Source: Archangium violaceum (GTDB lineage Bacteria > Myxococcota > Myxococcia > Myxococcales > Myxococcaceae). Taken from it: DNA of 64,000 nt. Numbering within the stretch: the stretch's first letter is position 1; each line of letters opens with the position of its first letter. Made by a program: the position numbers and the translations under genes. The notes below the pieces were generated by a model. That model had not been told where the DNA came from. It did not search any database and was given only the letters and a program-made list of their open reading frames with translations. This document shows positions 35,204-43,900 of this stretch, one piece after another. The stretch is from assembly GCF_016859125.1 (NCBI RefSeq), contig NZ_CP069338.1, positions 10,047,501-10,111,500 of the forward strand, given 5' to 3'.

Positions 35204-37555
35204 ATGACGAAGAGGACACTTGAAGCCCTGAGGGGCTGGTTCGACGGCAAGGACGGGCTACGGGAGTTCCTCGCCGAGCACGCGCCAGACCGGGTCGAGC
35301 TGCTCGACGCCGGCCTCAAGCGAATCGAAACCCTCGAAGCGCTGCGCAAGGATCCGCTCCCGGTCTGTTTCCTCGGGGGCGCCGGCGTGGGCAAGAGCAC
35401 GCTCCTCAACGCGGTCGTGGGCGGAACCCGCTCTCTCCTCCCCGCTGGCGGCGTGGGACCCCTCACCGCGCTCGCCACGCGGGTTGCCTTCGCCGAGAAG
35501 CCGTTCTTCGAGGCCCGCTATCACGGAAAGGACAAGGTCAACCAGGTGCTCTTCGCCCTGGAACGGGCCTTCACCTCGGACGGGGCCGCGGCCACCAAGG
35601 ACAACGGAGAGGGCGACCCCGCGTCCGCAGGCGCCGGTACCGAGAAGCGTAACGCCTACACCCAGCTCGCCGCGCTCCTCATCCGGGGCGATCAATTCAA
35701 GAATCAGGACGTGTCCTACCTGATGGACGGACTTCGCCGGGTGTTGGGCGCGGAGCCGCGCTGGAACGCCACCCTCGAGCCCGAGGACCTCCGGCGCATC
35801 GAGCGCCTTGCCGAGGTTCTCGCCAGTCCGGATCGGACCCGTCGGATCGAGCTCACTCCGGGTGCCGAGGCCGCGTTCTACCGGGAGCTCCACGAGCATG
35901 CCGCCGGTGCGCTGGCCCCGGTGATCCGGGAGCTGGAGGTCGGCTACAACAGCCCGATCCTCAAGAGTGGCCTCATCCTCGTCGATCTGCCCGGCGTCGG
36001 AGTGGCGAACGACGAGTACCAGGAGGTCACGGCCGAGTGGATCCGCAAGGCCCGGGCGGTCGTGCTGGTGGTGGATCGCGCTGGTTTCACCAAGGCCAGT
36101 GCGGACCTGCTCAAGGAGACCACGTTCCTCAACAGCCTCCTCCACGACTCGCCTGACGAGCCGGATTCCGCGCGGCTCGTCGTGGTGGCGACCAAGCTCG
36201 ACCAGCCCGCTGCGGAGGAGCGGCAGCGGCTCAAGGATCTGGATCCCGGCAGCGCCCAGCCCTTCCTGCACTACTTCGAGGATGTCTGCCGCCGCGCCGT
36301 CGAGGTCATGCGCAACCAGGTGGAGACCCAGCTGGTCTCCTTCGTGGAGGACGGCGCATTGGCCACGCGCGATGCCCGCGACGAGGTGGTGAAGCGGGTG
36401 GTGGCCGGGCTCTCCGTATACCCCCTCTCGGCCACCGAGTACCGTGCCCTCCTCCTCGAGGACGACGACGTCCCGAGGCGGCTGAAGCGAATCGAGGAGT
36501 CCGGCATTCCCGCCTTCCAGGAGAGCCTCCGCGCGATGGCGGCCTCCCGCTTCGACAAGTTCGAGGCCCGGATCTCCACCCAGGAGGGGCTGTGGCTCTC
36601 CCAGGCGCGCACCGCTGTGGAGATGGTCGTCGCGAAGTGGGAGGAGGACAACCGGGCCGAGGAGGAGGCGCAACGCCTCAAGCAGGAGCTTGAGGAGTTC
36701 TCCAGCAGCCTTCGAACCGAGCTCGCCAACCGGGAGGGGGCCTTTCGCAACTTTCTCAGCGAGACCATGCCCTCGATGATCGAGGCCGAGCTCGAGCGTG
36801 CTGCCCAGGAGGCCGAGAAGGCGATCCGCGCGCGGCTGCGCAAGTACAGGAACTTCAACTATAGGACCCTGCAGGCGGCGATCAAACGGGGCGGGACCTT
36901 CCACGGTGCGAAGAAGGTCGAAATCCCCGTGGAGATCACCCTCGAGTTCGAGGAGCCCCTGGCGGTGGTGTGGTCGAAGAAGCTGCTCGTCGAGCTCCGT
37001 CGGCGGACAAAGGAGATGGGCGAGAATCACGTCCAGCTCGTGGAGCCCATCGTGGGATGGGCTCGGAACCAGGGCGCCCGGGTGAAGCCGCGGATGGTGG
37101 AAGCCCTCCACGAAGACCTCAAGACGGGCACGGCCGCTCTTGGTCAGGTGGGGAAGGAGGCCATCGACGAGCTCAAGGAGGCCGTCAAGCTCGAGCTCTA
37201 CAAGCAGGTGGAGAAGGCGGTTCGCAGCCGCTGCCAGGCCTTCGTCAAGAGCGGCGAAGCCGAAGGTGCCGGCGTGCTCAGCCGGATGATCGAATTCCTG
37301 GACGACAATCTCGGACCGTCGGTGGTGGAGGCCGCGAAGCCCAAGGCCAAGGAGGTCCTCCTGCACAACTACGAGAAGGTGCGTGACGACATCCGCGCCG
37401 TGTTCCGCCAGCGCGCCAATCCCATCCAGCTGGCAGTGGGCGCACTCGTCGACTCGCACGAGGAGCACGTGCGCCGCAGCGACGCCCAGCGGCGTAAGGT
37501 CGTCCTCGCCCGCGGCCACAAGATCCTCGACGCCTGCCCGAAAGGTTCCGCATGA
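35204..37555 (+). CDS. Dynamin-like large GTPase
   Basis: The ATG at 35204 has GAGGGGG before it; a TTG-like earlier start at 35174 is less likely. 783 residues. GTPase motifs: G1 LGGAGVGKSTLLN (about residues 57-69), G3 LVDLPGVG, G4 VVATKLDQP. The roughly 300-residue G domain is followed by a long, mostly charged helical region (SQARTAVEMVVAKWEEDNRAEEEAQRLKQELEEF) as in dynamin-like proteins. There is no signal peptide and no clear membrane segment. The stop overlaps the next ATG (ATGA), so it is translationally coupled to a SNF2-type helicase. Dynamin-like proteins in bacteria remodel membranes, and some act in phage defence. Confidence 0.85.
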   Translation: MTKRTLEALRGWFDGKDGLREFLAEHAPDRVELLDAGLKRIETLEALRKDPLPVCFLGGAGVGKSTLLNAVVGGTRSLLPAGGVGPLTALATRVAFAEKPFFEARYHGKDKVNQVLFALERAFTSDGAAATKDNGEGDPASAGAGTEKRNAYTQLAALLIRGDQFKNQDVSYLMDGLRRVLGAEPRWNATLEPEDLRRIERLAEVLASPDRTRRIELTPGAEAAFYRELHEHAAGALAPVIRELEVGYNSPILKSGLILVDLPGVGVANDEYQEVTAEWIRKARAVVLVVDRAGFTKASADLLKETTFLNSLLHDSPDEPDSARLVVVATKLDQPAAEERQRLKDLDPGSAQPFLHYFEDVCRRAVEVMRNQVETQLVSFVEDGALATRDARDEVVKRVVAGLSVYPLSATEYRALLLEDDDVPRRLKRIEESGIPAFQESLRAMAASRFDKFEARISTQEGLWLSQARTAVEMVVAKWEEDNRAEEEAQRLKQELEEFSSSLRTELANREGAFRNFLSETMPSMIEAELERAAQEAEKAIRARLRKYRNFNYRTLQAAIKRGGTFHGAKKVEIPVEITLEFEEPLAVVWSKKLLVELRRRTKEMGENHVQLVEPIVGWARNQGARVKPRMVEALHEDLKTGTAALGQVGKEAIDELKEAVKLELYKQVEKAVRSRCQAFVKSGEAEGAGVLSRMIEFLDDNLGPSVVEAAKPKAKEVLLHNYEKVRDDIRAVFRQRANPIQLAVGALVDSHEEHVRRSDAQRRKVVLARGHKILDACPKGSA

Positions 37556-40293
37556 CCCGGCTCTATCGGCATGACGGAGTGCCGATGGCGCTGTTGCGCG
37601 AGGTCGACGACTTCGGAATCAGCGCCCTCGATCTCGCCCGGGCACCCGGGCGTTTCTGGGGGGACGAGGGGACGAAGCTCCCGCTCCTCACCTCCAGCGT
37701 CGATGCGCGCCGGGTCACCGCCCTCCCCACCCCGGCCGAGCTGCTCGCACTCCCGCCCGACAAGGGGGACAACTGGCTTTCCCGGAGCCGCAGGTCAGTG
37801 TCGGCGGCCTTCGCTTGGTTCCTCCTCGCTGAGGATCCCCAACGACGGCTCGATGTCCGCCCCGTGGTGACCCTGGCCCATCAAGCCAGCCTGGTGAGAC
37901 ACGTGCTCGACCAAGCGAACCTGCGGCGCGTCCTGATCGCCGACGAGGTCGGCCTCGGCAAGACGATCGAAGCGGCCCTTATCATCGGCGAGCTGCTTGA
38001 GCAGCAGCCGACGCTCCGGATCCTCTACCTGGCACCCGCTCGACTCGTCGGCAACGTGATGCGCGAGTTCCGGCGGCTCGCGCTTCCCTTCCGCGCTTGG
38101 GTGGCGGGAGAAGACGGTGACGCGCGCCTGGTCGGCAAGGACGGGGATGCCTGCGTGGTGGCGAGCATCCACCGGGCCGTCCACCCCAGCCACATGGACA
38201 AGGTGTCGCGCACCCGGTGGGACGTGATCATCGTCGACGAGGCTCACCACCTCTCGGACTGGGCGGAAGGCGGCGGCAGCCCCGTCCGCAAGTACAAGCT
38301 GGTGCAGGAGCTCGTGAGCCAGCTCAGCCCCGAAGGCAGGCTCTTCCTCCTCACTGGCACGCCGCACCAGGGGCACGCGGCCCGCTTCGCGAACATCCTC
38401 CAGCTCCTCAAGAGCCCTGGCGAGTCCATAGATGCCGTGCGCGGCCGGGTCATCTACCGCACCAAGGAAGACGTCCGGGACTGGGACGAGCGACCGCTCT
38501 TTCCGCTCCGCCGCGTTCGGGAACCCGTCGCGGTGGACCTCGGAGGGGCCCACCGGCGCTGGCTCGAGAACATCCATGACTTCTTCGAGCCAGAGCGCAA
38601 CGACCGGCCGGAAGATGCCAGACAGCGGGCCGCGACGTGGCGCTGCGGGCTCGCCCTGCAGTGGGCCACCTCCAGTATCCAGGCGGGCCTCGGGTTCCTG
38701 GTGCGCCAAGCCCTCCGCAGCGGCGCGACCCAGAAGATGCGGGGGCTCCGGCGAGCCCTGGAGCTGCTCCGTCCCTATCGGGATGGAGAGCCCGACGAGC
38801 CCATCTCGCGCCTGTTCGAACGGATGAAGCGCGATCTCGTTCGTCAAGAGCAGACGTGTTCGCTGGAGGATCTCGAAGCACTCGACCCCGAGCACCCCGC
38901 CGTGGTGCACCTCGACCAGCTCTCGAGCCTCCTCGAAGAAGGCTGCGCCCTTCTCGAACAGAATCCCGACAAGAAGTGGGAAATCCTCTTCGAGCAGGTC
39001 CTCCATGATCTCAGTGAAGAGAAGGTGGTCCTCTTCGCCCAGCCCATCGAGACCGTCACGGCGCTGTGCGGCTACATCGAGCGGAAGACGGGCCAGCGTC
39101 CGGCGAAGATCATCGGCGCGCAGAGCGAGCACCTGCGTACCGAGCAGATCGAATCCTTCTGGCGCCCCGATGGGCCGCAGTTCCTGGTGTCATCCCGGGC
39201 CGGCGGCGAGGGCCTCAACCTGCAGGTGGCCAGGCGCCTCGTCCACGTGGACGTGCCCTGGAACCCGATGGAGATGGAGCAGCGGGTCGGTCGCGTCCAT
39301 CGATTCAAGTCCAGGCGCACCATCCTCGTGGATACGCTCGTGGTGAAGGACAGCCGCGAGGTAGATACCTACCGGGTGGCGCGAGAGAAGCTGCGCAGCA
39401 TCGCCCGCACGGTCGTGGCCCCCGAGCGCTTCGAGGAACTCTATTCCCGGGTAATGGCGCTCGTCCCTCCGGAGGAACTCCAGGACCTGATGGGAGAGCG
39501 TCCCCTGGGTCCTCTCGACCGGAACGAAACCGATCGGCTCAACGCGCTCGTCACCGAGGGTTTCGAGCAATGGCGCAGGTTTCATGACCAGTACGCGGGG
39601 AACCAGCGCAACGTCAGAGCGCTCGATCCCGGTCAGGCCCGCTGGAGTGATCTCGAATCGCTGCTCACCCAAGAGTTGCAGGCCTGCCCACTGCCCGACT
39701 TCGAGGTCCTTCGCTTCCGCACGAGCGAGGAAGAGGTCGTCGAAGCCTCCGAAGCCGCGAGGGTCTTCGAGATAGCCGGCCGCCCCCGCGCTTGCGGCGA
39801 CTATTCCGGCATGCCCGTCACTGGGAGGAGCGGGGCTTCAGCCGAGCCCATCGGCATCAACAGCCCGGAGTTCTCCGCCATGCTCCGGCGCCTCGCCTTC
39901 CCCGAGCGCCCGAGCGGTGCCGCCGTCCTGCGCTGGCCCACGGGCCGACCGCTCCCCGCCAGAACCGGCGCCTTCGGGCTCGTGGTCCTGGTCAGACAGT
40001 CGCTCCGGCAGCAGCAAGGCGCGTGGGTCGAGCACCGGCTCGAGCTGGAGGGGAGCCTCATCCACCCCGATGGTGCCCATCAACTCCCGACGGCCGAGCT
40101 GGCGGAACTCCTGCGGCAACTGCGCGGCACCGTCGCGGTCAAGGACCCCACCGTCGATGCCGGACTGGCTGGCGCCATCAAGGGTGTCGAGTCGCAGCGT
40201 TCACGCGAACTCCGGCAGCCGAGTGACACCGACCTCCATAACGGAATCCGCCACGTTGTCTGGCCCATCCTCGCTGCAGTGCTCGTGGCCTAA
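37552..40293 (+). CDS. SNF2-type helicase-like ATPase
   Basis: 913 residues. Motifs: I ADEVGLGKTIEAALI (about 131-145), II VDEAHHLSDWAEG (about 229), III TGTPHQGHA, V/VI VSSRAGGEGLNLQVARRLVHVD and EQRVGRVHRFKS. This is the SWI2/SNF2 order with an insert between the lobes, similar to defence helicases such as those of DISARM. The C-terminal 250 residues are not recognised. It is coupled to the dynamin-like GTPase by a four-base overlap. After the TAA at 40291 the same frame stays open for 25 codons (KAALGEISDAMRDVFGEHREH), so the stop may be a recent nonsense change or an error. Confidence 0.88.
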   Translation: MTRLYRHDGVPMALLREVDDFGISALDLARAPGRFWGDEGTKLPLLTSSVDARRVTALPTPAELLALPPDKGDNWLSRSRRSVSAAFAWFLLAEDPQRRLDVRPVVTLAHQASLVRHVLDQANLRRVLIADEVGLGKTIEAALIIGELLEQQPTLRILYLAPARLVGNVMREFRRLALPFRAWVAGEDGDARLVGKDGDACVVASIHRAVHPSHMDKVSRTRWDVIIVDEAHHLSDWAEGGGSPVRKYKLVQELVSQLSPEGRLFLLTGTPHQGHAARFANILQLLKSPGESIDAVRGRVIYRTKEDVRDWDERPLFPLRRVREPVAVDLGGAHRRWLENIHDFFEPERNDRPEDARQRAATWRCGLALQWATSSIQAGLGFLVRQALRSGATQKMRGLRRALELLRPYRDGEPDEPISRLFERMKRDLVRQEQTCSLEDLEALDPEHPAVVHLDQLSSLLEEGCALLEQNPDKKWEILFEQVLHDLSEEKVVLFAQPIETVTALCGYIERKTGQRPAKIIGAQSEHLRTEQIESFWRPDGPQFLVSSRAGGEGLNLQVARRLVHVDVPWNPMEMEQRVGRVHRFKSRRTILVDTLVVKDSREVDTYRVAREKLRSIARTVVAPERFEELYSRVMALVPPEELQDLMGERPLGPLDRNETDRLNALVTEGFEQWRRFHDQYAGNQRNVRALDPGQARWSDLESLLTQELQACPLPDFEVLRFRTSEEEVVEASEAARVFEIAGRPRACGDYSGMPVTGRSGASAEPIGINSPEFSAMLRRLAFPERPSGAAVLRWPTGRPLPARTGAFGLVVLVRQSLRQQQGAWVEHRLELEGSLIHPDGAHQLPTAELAELLRQLRGTVAVKDPTVDAGLAGAIKGVESQRSRELRQPSDTDLHNGIRHVVWPILAAVLVA

Positions 40294-40437
40294 CCAAAAG
40301 CGGCGCTGGGCGAAATCTCGGACGCCATGCGCGACGTCTTCGGCGAGCACCGCGAGCACGTGGTGCGCTGAGGAAACATCCCCCCCGCCCCCTCTCCCGG
40401 GAGTGGGCGGGGCATCCCGGCTCCCCCAAGCAGGAGA

Positions 40438-40702
40438 CGAGGGGGCGAGCGTGGCGCCTGAGACAGCGGCCAGGAAGGAGCCGATGAAGGAGAGGACATC
40501 GGGAGTGGACTGGGCGGCGGTGCTCAGGAGGACGTTCGACTTCGACGTGTTCGTCTGCGTGAGGAGTGGAGGCAGGCGGAGTGTGTTGGCGTATGTGAAG
40601 GAAGGGGGAGGGGGGCGCGCGATTTTGGAGCACCTGGGCCTGCCCACGGCAGGTGCGAGCCTGGCCCCGGCGCGAGGGCCACATAAGGCCGCGTGGTGTT
40701 GA
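40438..40702 (+). pseudogene. C-terminal fragment of an IS91-family transposase
   Basis: The frame SGVDWAAVLRRTFDFDVFVCVRSGGRRSVLAYV and GGRAILEHLGLPTAGASLAPARGP is the C-terminal end of IS91-type transposases, which usually read VDWA.LLRR.F..DVF.CPRCGGR. The second Cys is a Ser here. With the N-terminal fragment at 34738 it brackets the GTPase/helicase operon; the catalytic middle, including the Tyr motif, is missing. Confidence 0.75.
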
Positions 40703-40996
40703 GGCTCAAGCCGCCCCAGTCAAGAGAGCCCCTGCCCCTGCCGCACACCTCGTGGGAGGGCGGCCAGGGCCGGCGTGTACCCCAAAGGGGCTGCGCGGCT
40801 TGTGCACCGCCCTGGAGCACTGCGCACTTCTCGGGCGACCCCCGTCAGCGGCCCTCCTCAGCCCCTCCGCTCCAGTCCGCCACCTCTCAATAGGCCTTCA
40901 ATCCTTCCTATGCTCCAGGCGCAGCACCCGGTGGCGCCCACCTTCAGACCGGACATGGTGCGCCCTTTCAGAGCGCAGTAGGATTTGGAGCCGCGC
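40703..40996. other. 294 bp between IS91 remnant and the STAND gene
   Basis: No gene is supported. It should contain the promoter of the NACHT-WD40-SIR2 gene; no clear promoter elements are seen. Confidence 0.4.
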
Positions 40997-43900
40997 ATGG
41001 TCGGCGAAATCATCGACTTCGACTCGGAGGTGCAGCGGCACGAGGATCTCCTTGGCCGAGAGGACATCCTGTCGAAGTTGAACGAGCTTCTGCTGGGGGA
41101 TGGGGCACGGGGCTGGGTGCTGGTGAAGGGAGGGCCAGGCCTGGGCAAGAGCGCGCTGCTGGTGGAGTGGAGGAAGCGCAACGCGGGGCGCGCGGGCCTG
41201 GGTATGGCGGAGCACTTCCTGCGGCGCGGGGAGGAGCAATGGGAGCGGCCGGAGGTGGTAAGGCGCAACCTGGCGGCGCAGGTGGAGAGGCTTTACCCCT
41301 CGGAGGCCGACCCGGAGGCTCGGCCCGAGTCTCGCCTGCGCGAGCTACTCCAACGTGTTTCCCGGCAGGTGCTGGAGCCAAGTGGGGAGCGGCTGGTGCT
41401 GGTCGTGGACGGGCTCGACGAGGCCGAGGTCGGCCCGGACGGCTCAAATCCTCTGCCACGCTTTCTCCCGGACTTCCTGCCTCCGGGCGTGCTGGTGCTG
41501 TGTGCATCGAGGCCCACGTATCCGTACCTGAGCTGGCTGGAGGGGCTCGCGCAGGCTCGCACGCTCGACCTGGATGGAGAGGTCTGGCAAGGCTCGAATG
41601 CGTCGGTGGTCCGCAAGTGCTGGATGCGAGCGGCGCGGGGCGACACGGCGCTATGCTCACAGGCCTTTCTCGATGGGCTGGTGAAGCGCTCGGAGGGGAA
41701 CGCACTGTACACGGTGAAGCTGGCGGCGCGGTTGACAGGCCCTGACGCCGCGCAGTGGCGAGCCCGGTTGCTTGAACGTGGGCCGGAGGTGCTACCGCAG
41801 GGTCTGGAGAAGCTGCTGGATGAGATGTGGGCGCGGCTGTTGCGGTTGCCCCAGGAGTTGCGACGAGTCGTGATGGATGGGCTGTGGATTGTCGCGGCGG
41901 CGCGCGAGGCCTTGCCGCTGTCTGTGATCGCCAGGGTGGCGGGCTGGAGTCAGTATGGGGATGAGCTTCAATTCCTGCGGGAGGCACGCCCCTATTTGCT
42001 GGAGAAGCCCATTTCAGGTGGGGGCGAGGTGGCGTGGCGGCCTCACCATGACTCTTTGCGAAGCTACGTGTTGAGAATGCTGGGGCGGGAGAGGGAAAAG
42101 GAGCTGCACCAGCGGCTGGCGGAGCATTTGTGCAGGTGGCCTGGGGACGAGGGGGATGATGACTGGCGGCGAAGCTATGCGTTGAGGCATGGGGTAACAC
42201 ATTGGCTGAACGCTGGCCGGTGGCAGACGGCTCGGAAGCTTTACACCAATGTGGACTACCTGACCGCGCAGTGCCAAGTGGCAGGAGTGCTCGTGCTGGA
42301 GGAGGATCTGGGCCAAGCCGCAGAGCGGGTTCCTCAAGCGGAGAGAGACATTCCACGAGACCTGCGGCGAGCCATTCAGGCGGAATCCCACGTCTTGAGG
42401 AAGGATCCCACGGTGCTGGCGAGGAGCCTTCATAATCGGCTCTTGTGTATGGGTTGGAGTGCGGAGGAGGTTGCGGGGGTGCTGTGCTTTCCAACGGGAC
42501 TTCCCGCACTGCGATTGAGAAGACCGATAAGGACAGACGGCAGCACTCGCACACTCCAGGGCCACAGCGGGCGGGTAACCGGGTGCGCAGTGACGCCGGA
42601 TGGGCGCCGCGTAGTGTCCTCCGCAGACGACAACACGCTCAAGGTATGGGAGCTGGAGACGGGAAGAGAACTGGCCACGCTCCAGGGCCATAGCGGGCCG
42701 GTAACCGGGTGCGCAGTGACACCGGACGGGCGCCGCGTGGTGTCCTCCTCAGACGACAACACGCTCAAGGTATGGGAGCTGGAGACGGGAAGGGAACTGG
42801 CCACGCTCCAGGGCCACAGCGGACGGGTGACCCAGTGCGTAGTGACGCCGGACGGGCGCTGCGTGGTGTCCTCTTCCGGAGACAACACACTCAAGGTATG
42901 GGAGCTGGAAACGAGGCAGGAATTGGTCACGCTCCGGGGTCACCACTCGTATGTGACCGGGTGCGCGGTGACGCCGGACGGGCGCCGCATGGTGTCCTCC
43001 TCTTGGGACAACACGCTCAAAGTATGGGAGCTGGAGACGGCACGGGAGCTGGCAACGCTTGCGGGCCACCCCTGGAATGTGACCGGGTGCGTAGTGACGC
43101 AAGATGGACGACGCGTGGTGTCTTCTTGCGAGGACAACACGCTCAAGGTGTGGGAGCTGGAGACGGGGCGGGAACTGGCCACGCTCCAGGGCCATCTCTG
43201 GAGTGTGACCGGGTGCGCGGTAACGCCGGACGGACACTGCGTGGTGTCCTCCTCCTGGGACAACACGCTCAAGGTGTGGGAGCTGGAAACGGGGCGGGAG
43301 CTAGCCACACTCGAGGGCCACAGCGGGCGGGTGACTGGGTGCGCAGTGACGCCGGACGGGCGCCGCATGGTGTCTTCCTCCTGGGACAACACGCTCAAGG
43401 TGTGGGAGCTGGAGACGGGGCGGACACTGGTCACGCCCCAAAGTCATGGGGGGAGTGTGACTGGGTGCGTAGTGACGCCGGACGGGCGCCGCATGGTGTC
43501 CTCTTCTGACGACAACACGCTCAAGGTGTGGGAGCTGGAGACGGGGCGGGAGTTGGCCACGCTTGAGGGCCACAGCAGGCGGGTGACCGGATGCGCGGTA
43601 ACGCCGGACGGGCGCCGCGTGGTGTCCTCCTCTGACGACAACACGCTCAAGGTGTGGGAGCTGGAAACGGGGCGGGAGTTAGCCACGCTTCGGGGCCATC
43701 CGTGGACCGTGACCGGGTGCGCAGTGACTCTGGACGGGCGCCATGTAGTGTCCTCCTCTGGAGATGACACGCTCAAGGTGTGGGAGCTGGAAACAGGGCG
43801 GGAGTTGACCACGCTCCACGGCGACCGCTCATTTGGGTCCAGGTTAGTGGTGACGCCGGACGGGCGCCGCGTAGTGTCCTCCTCTGAGGGTAACACGCTC

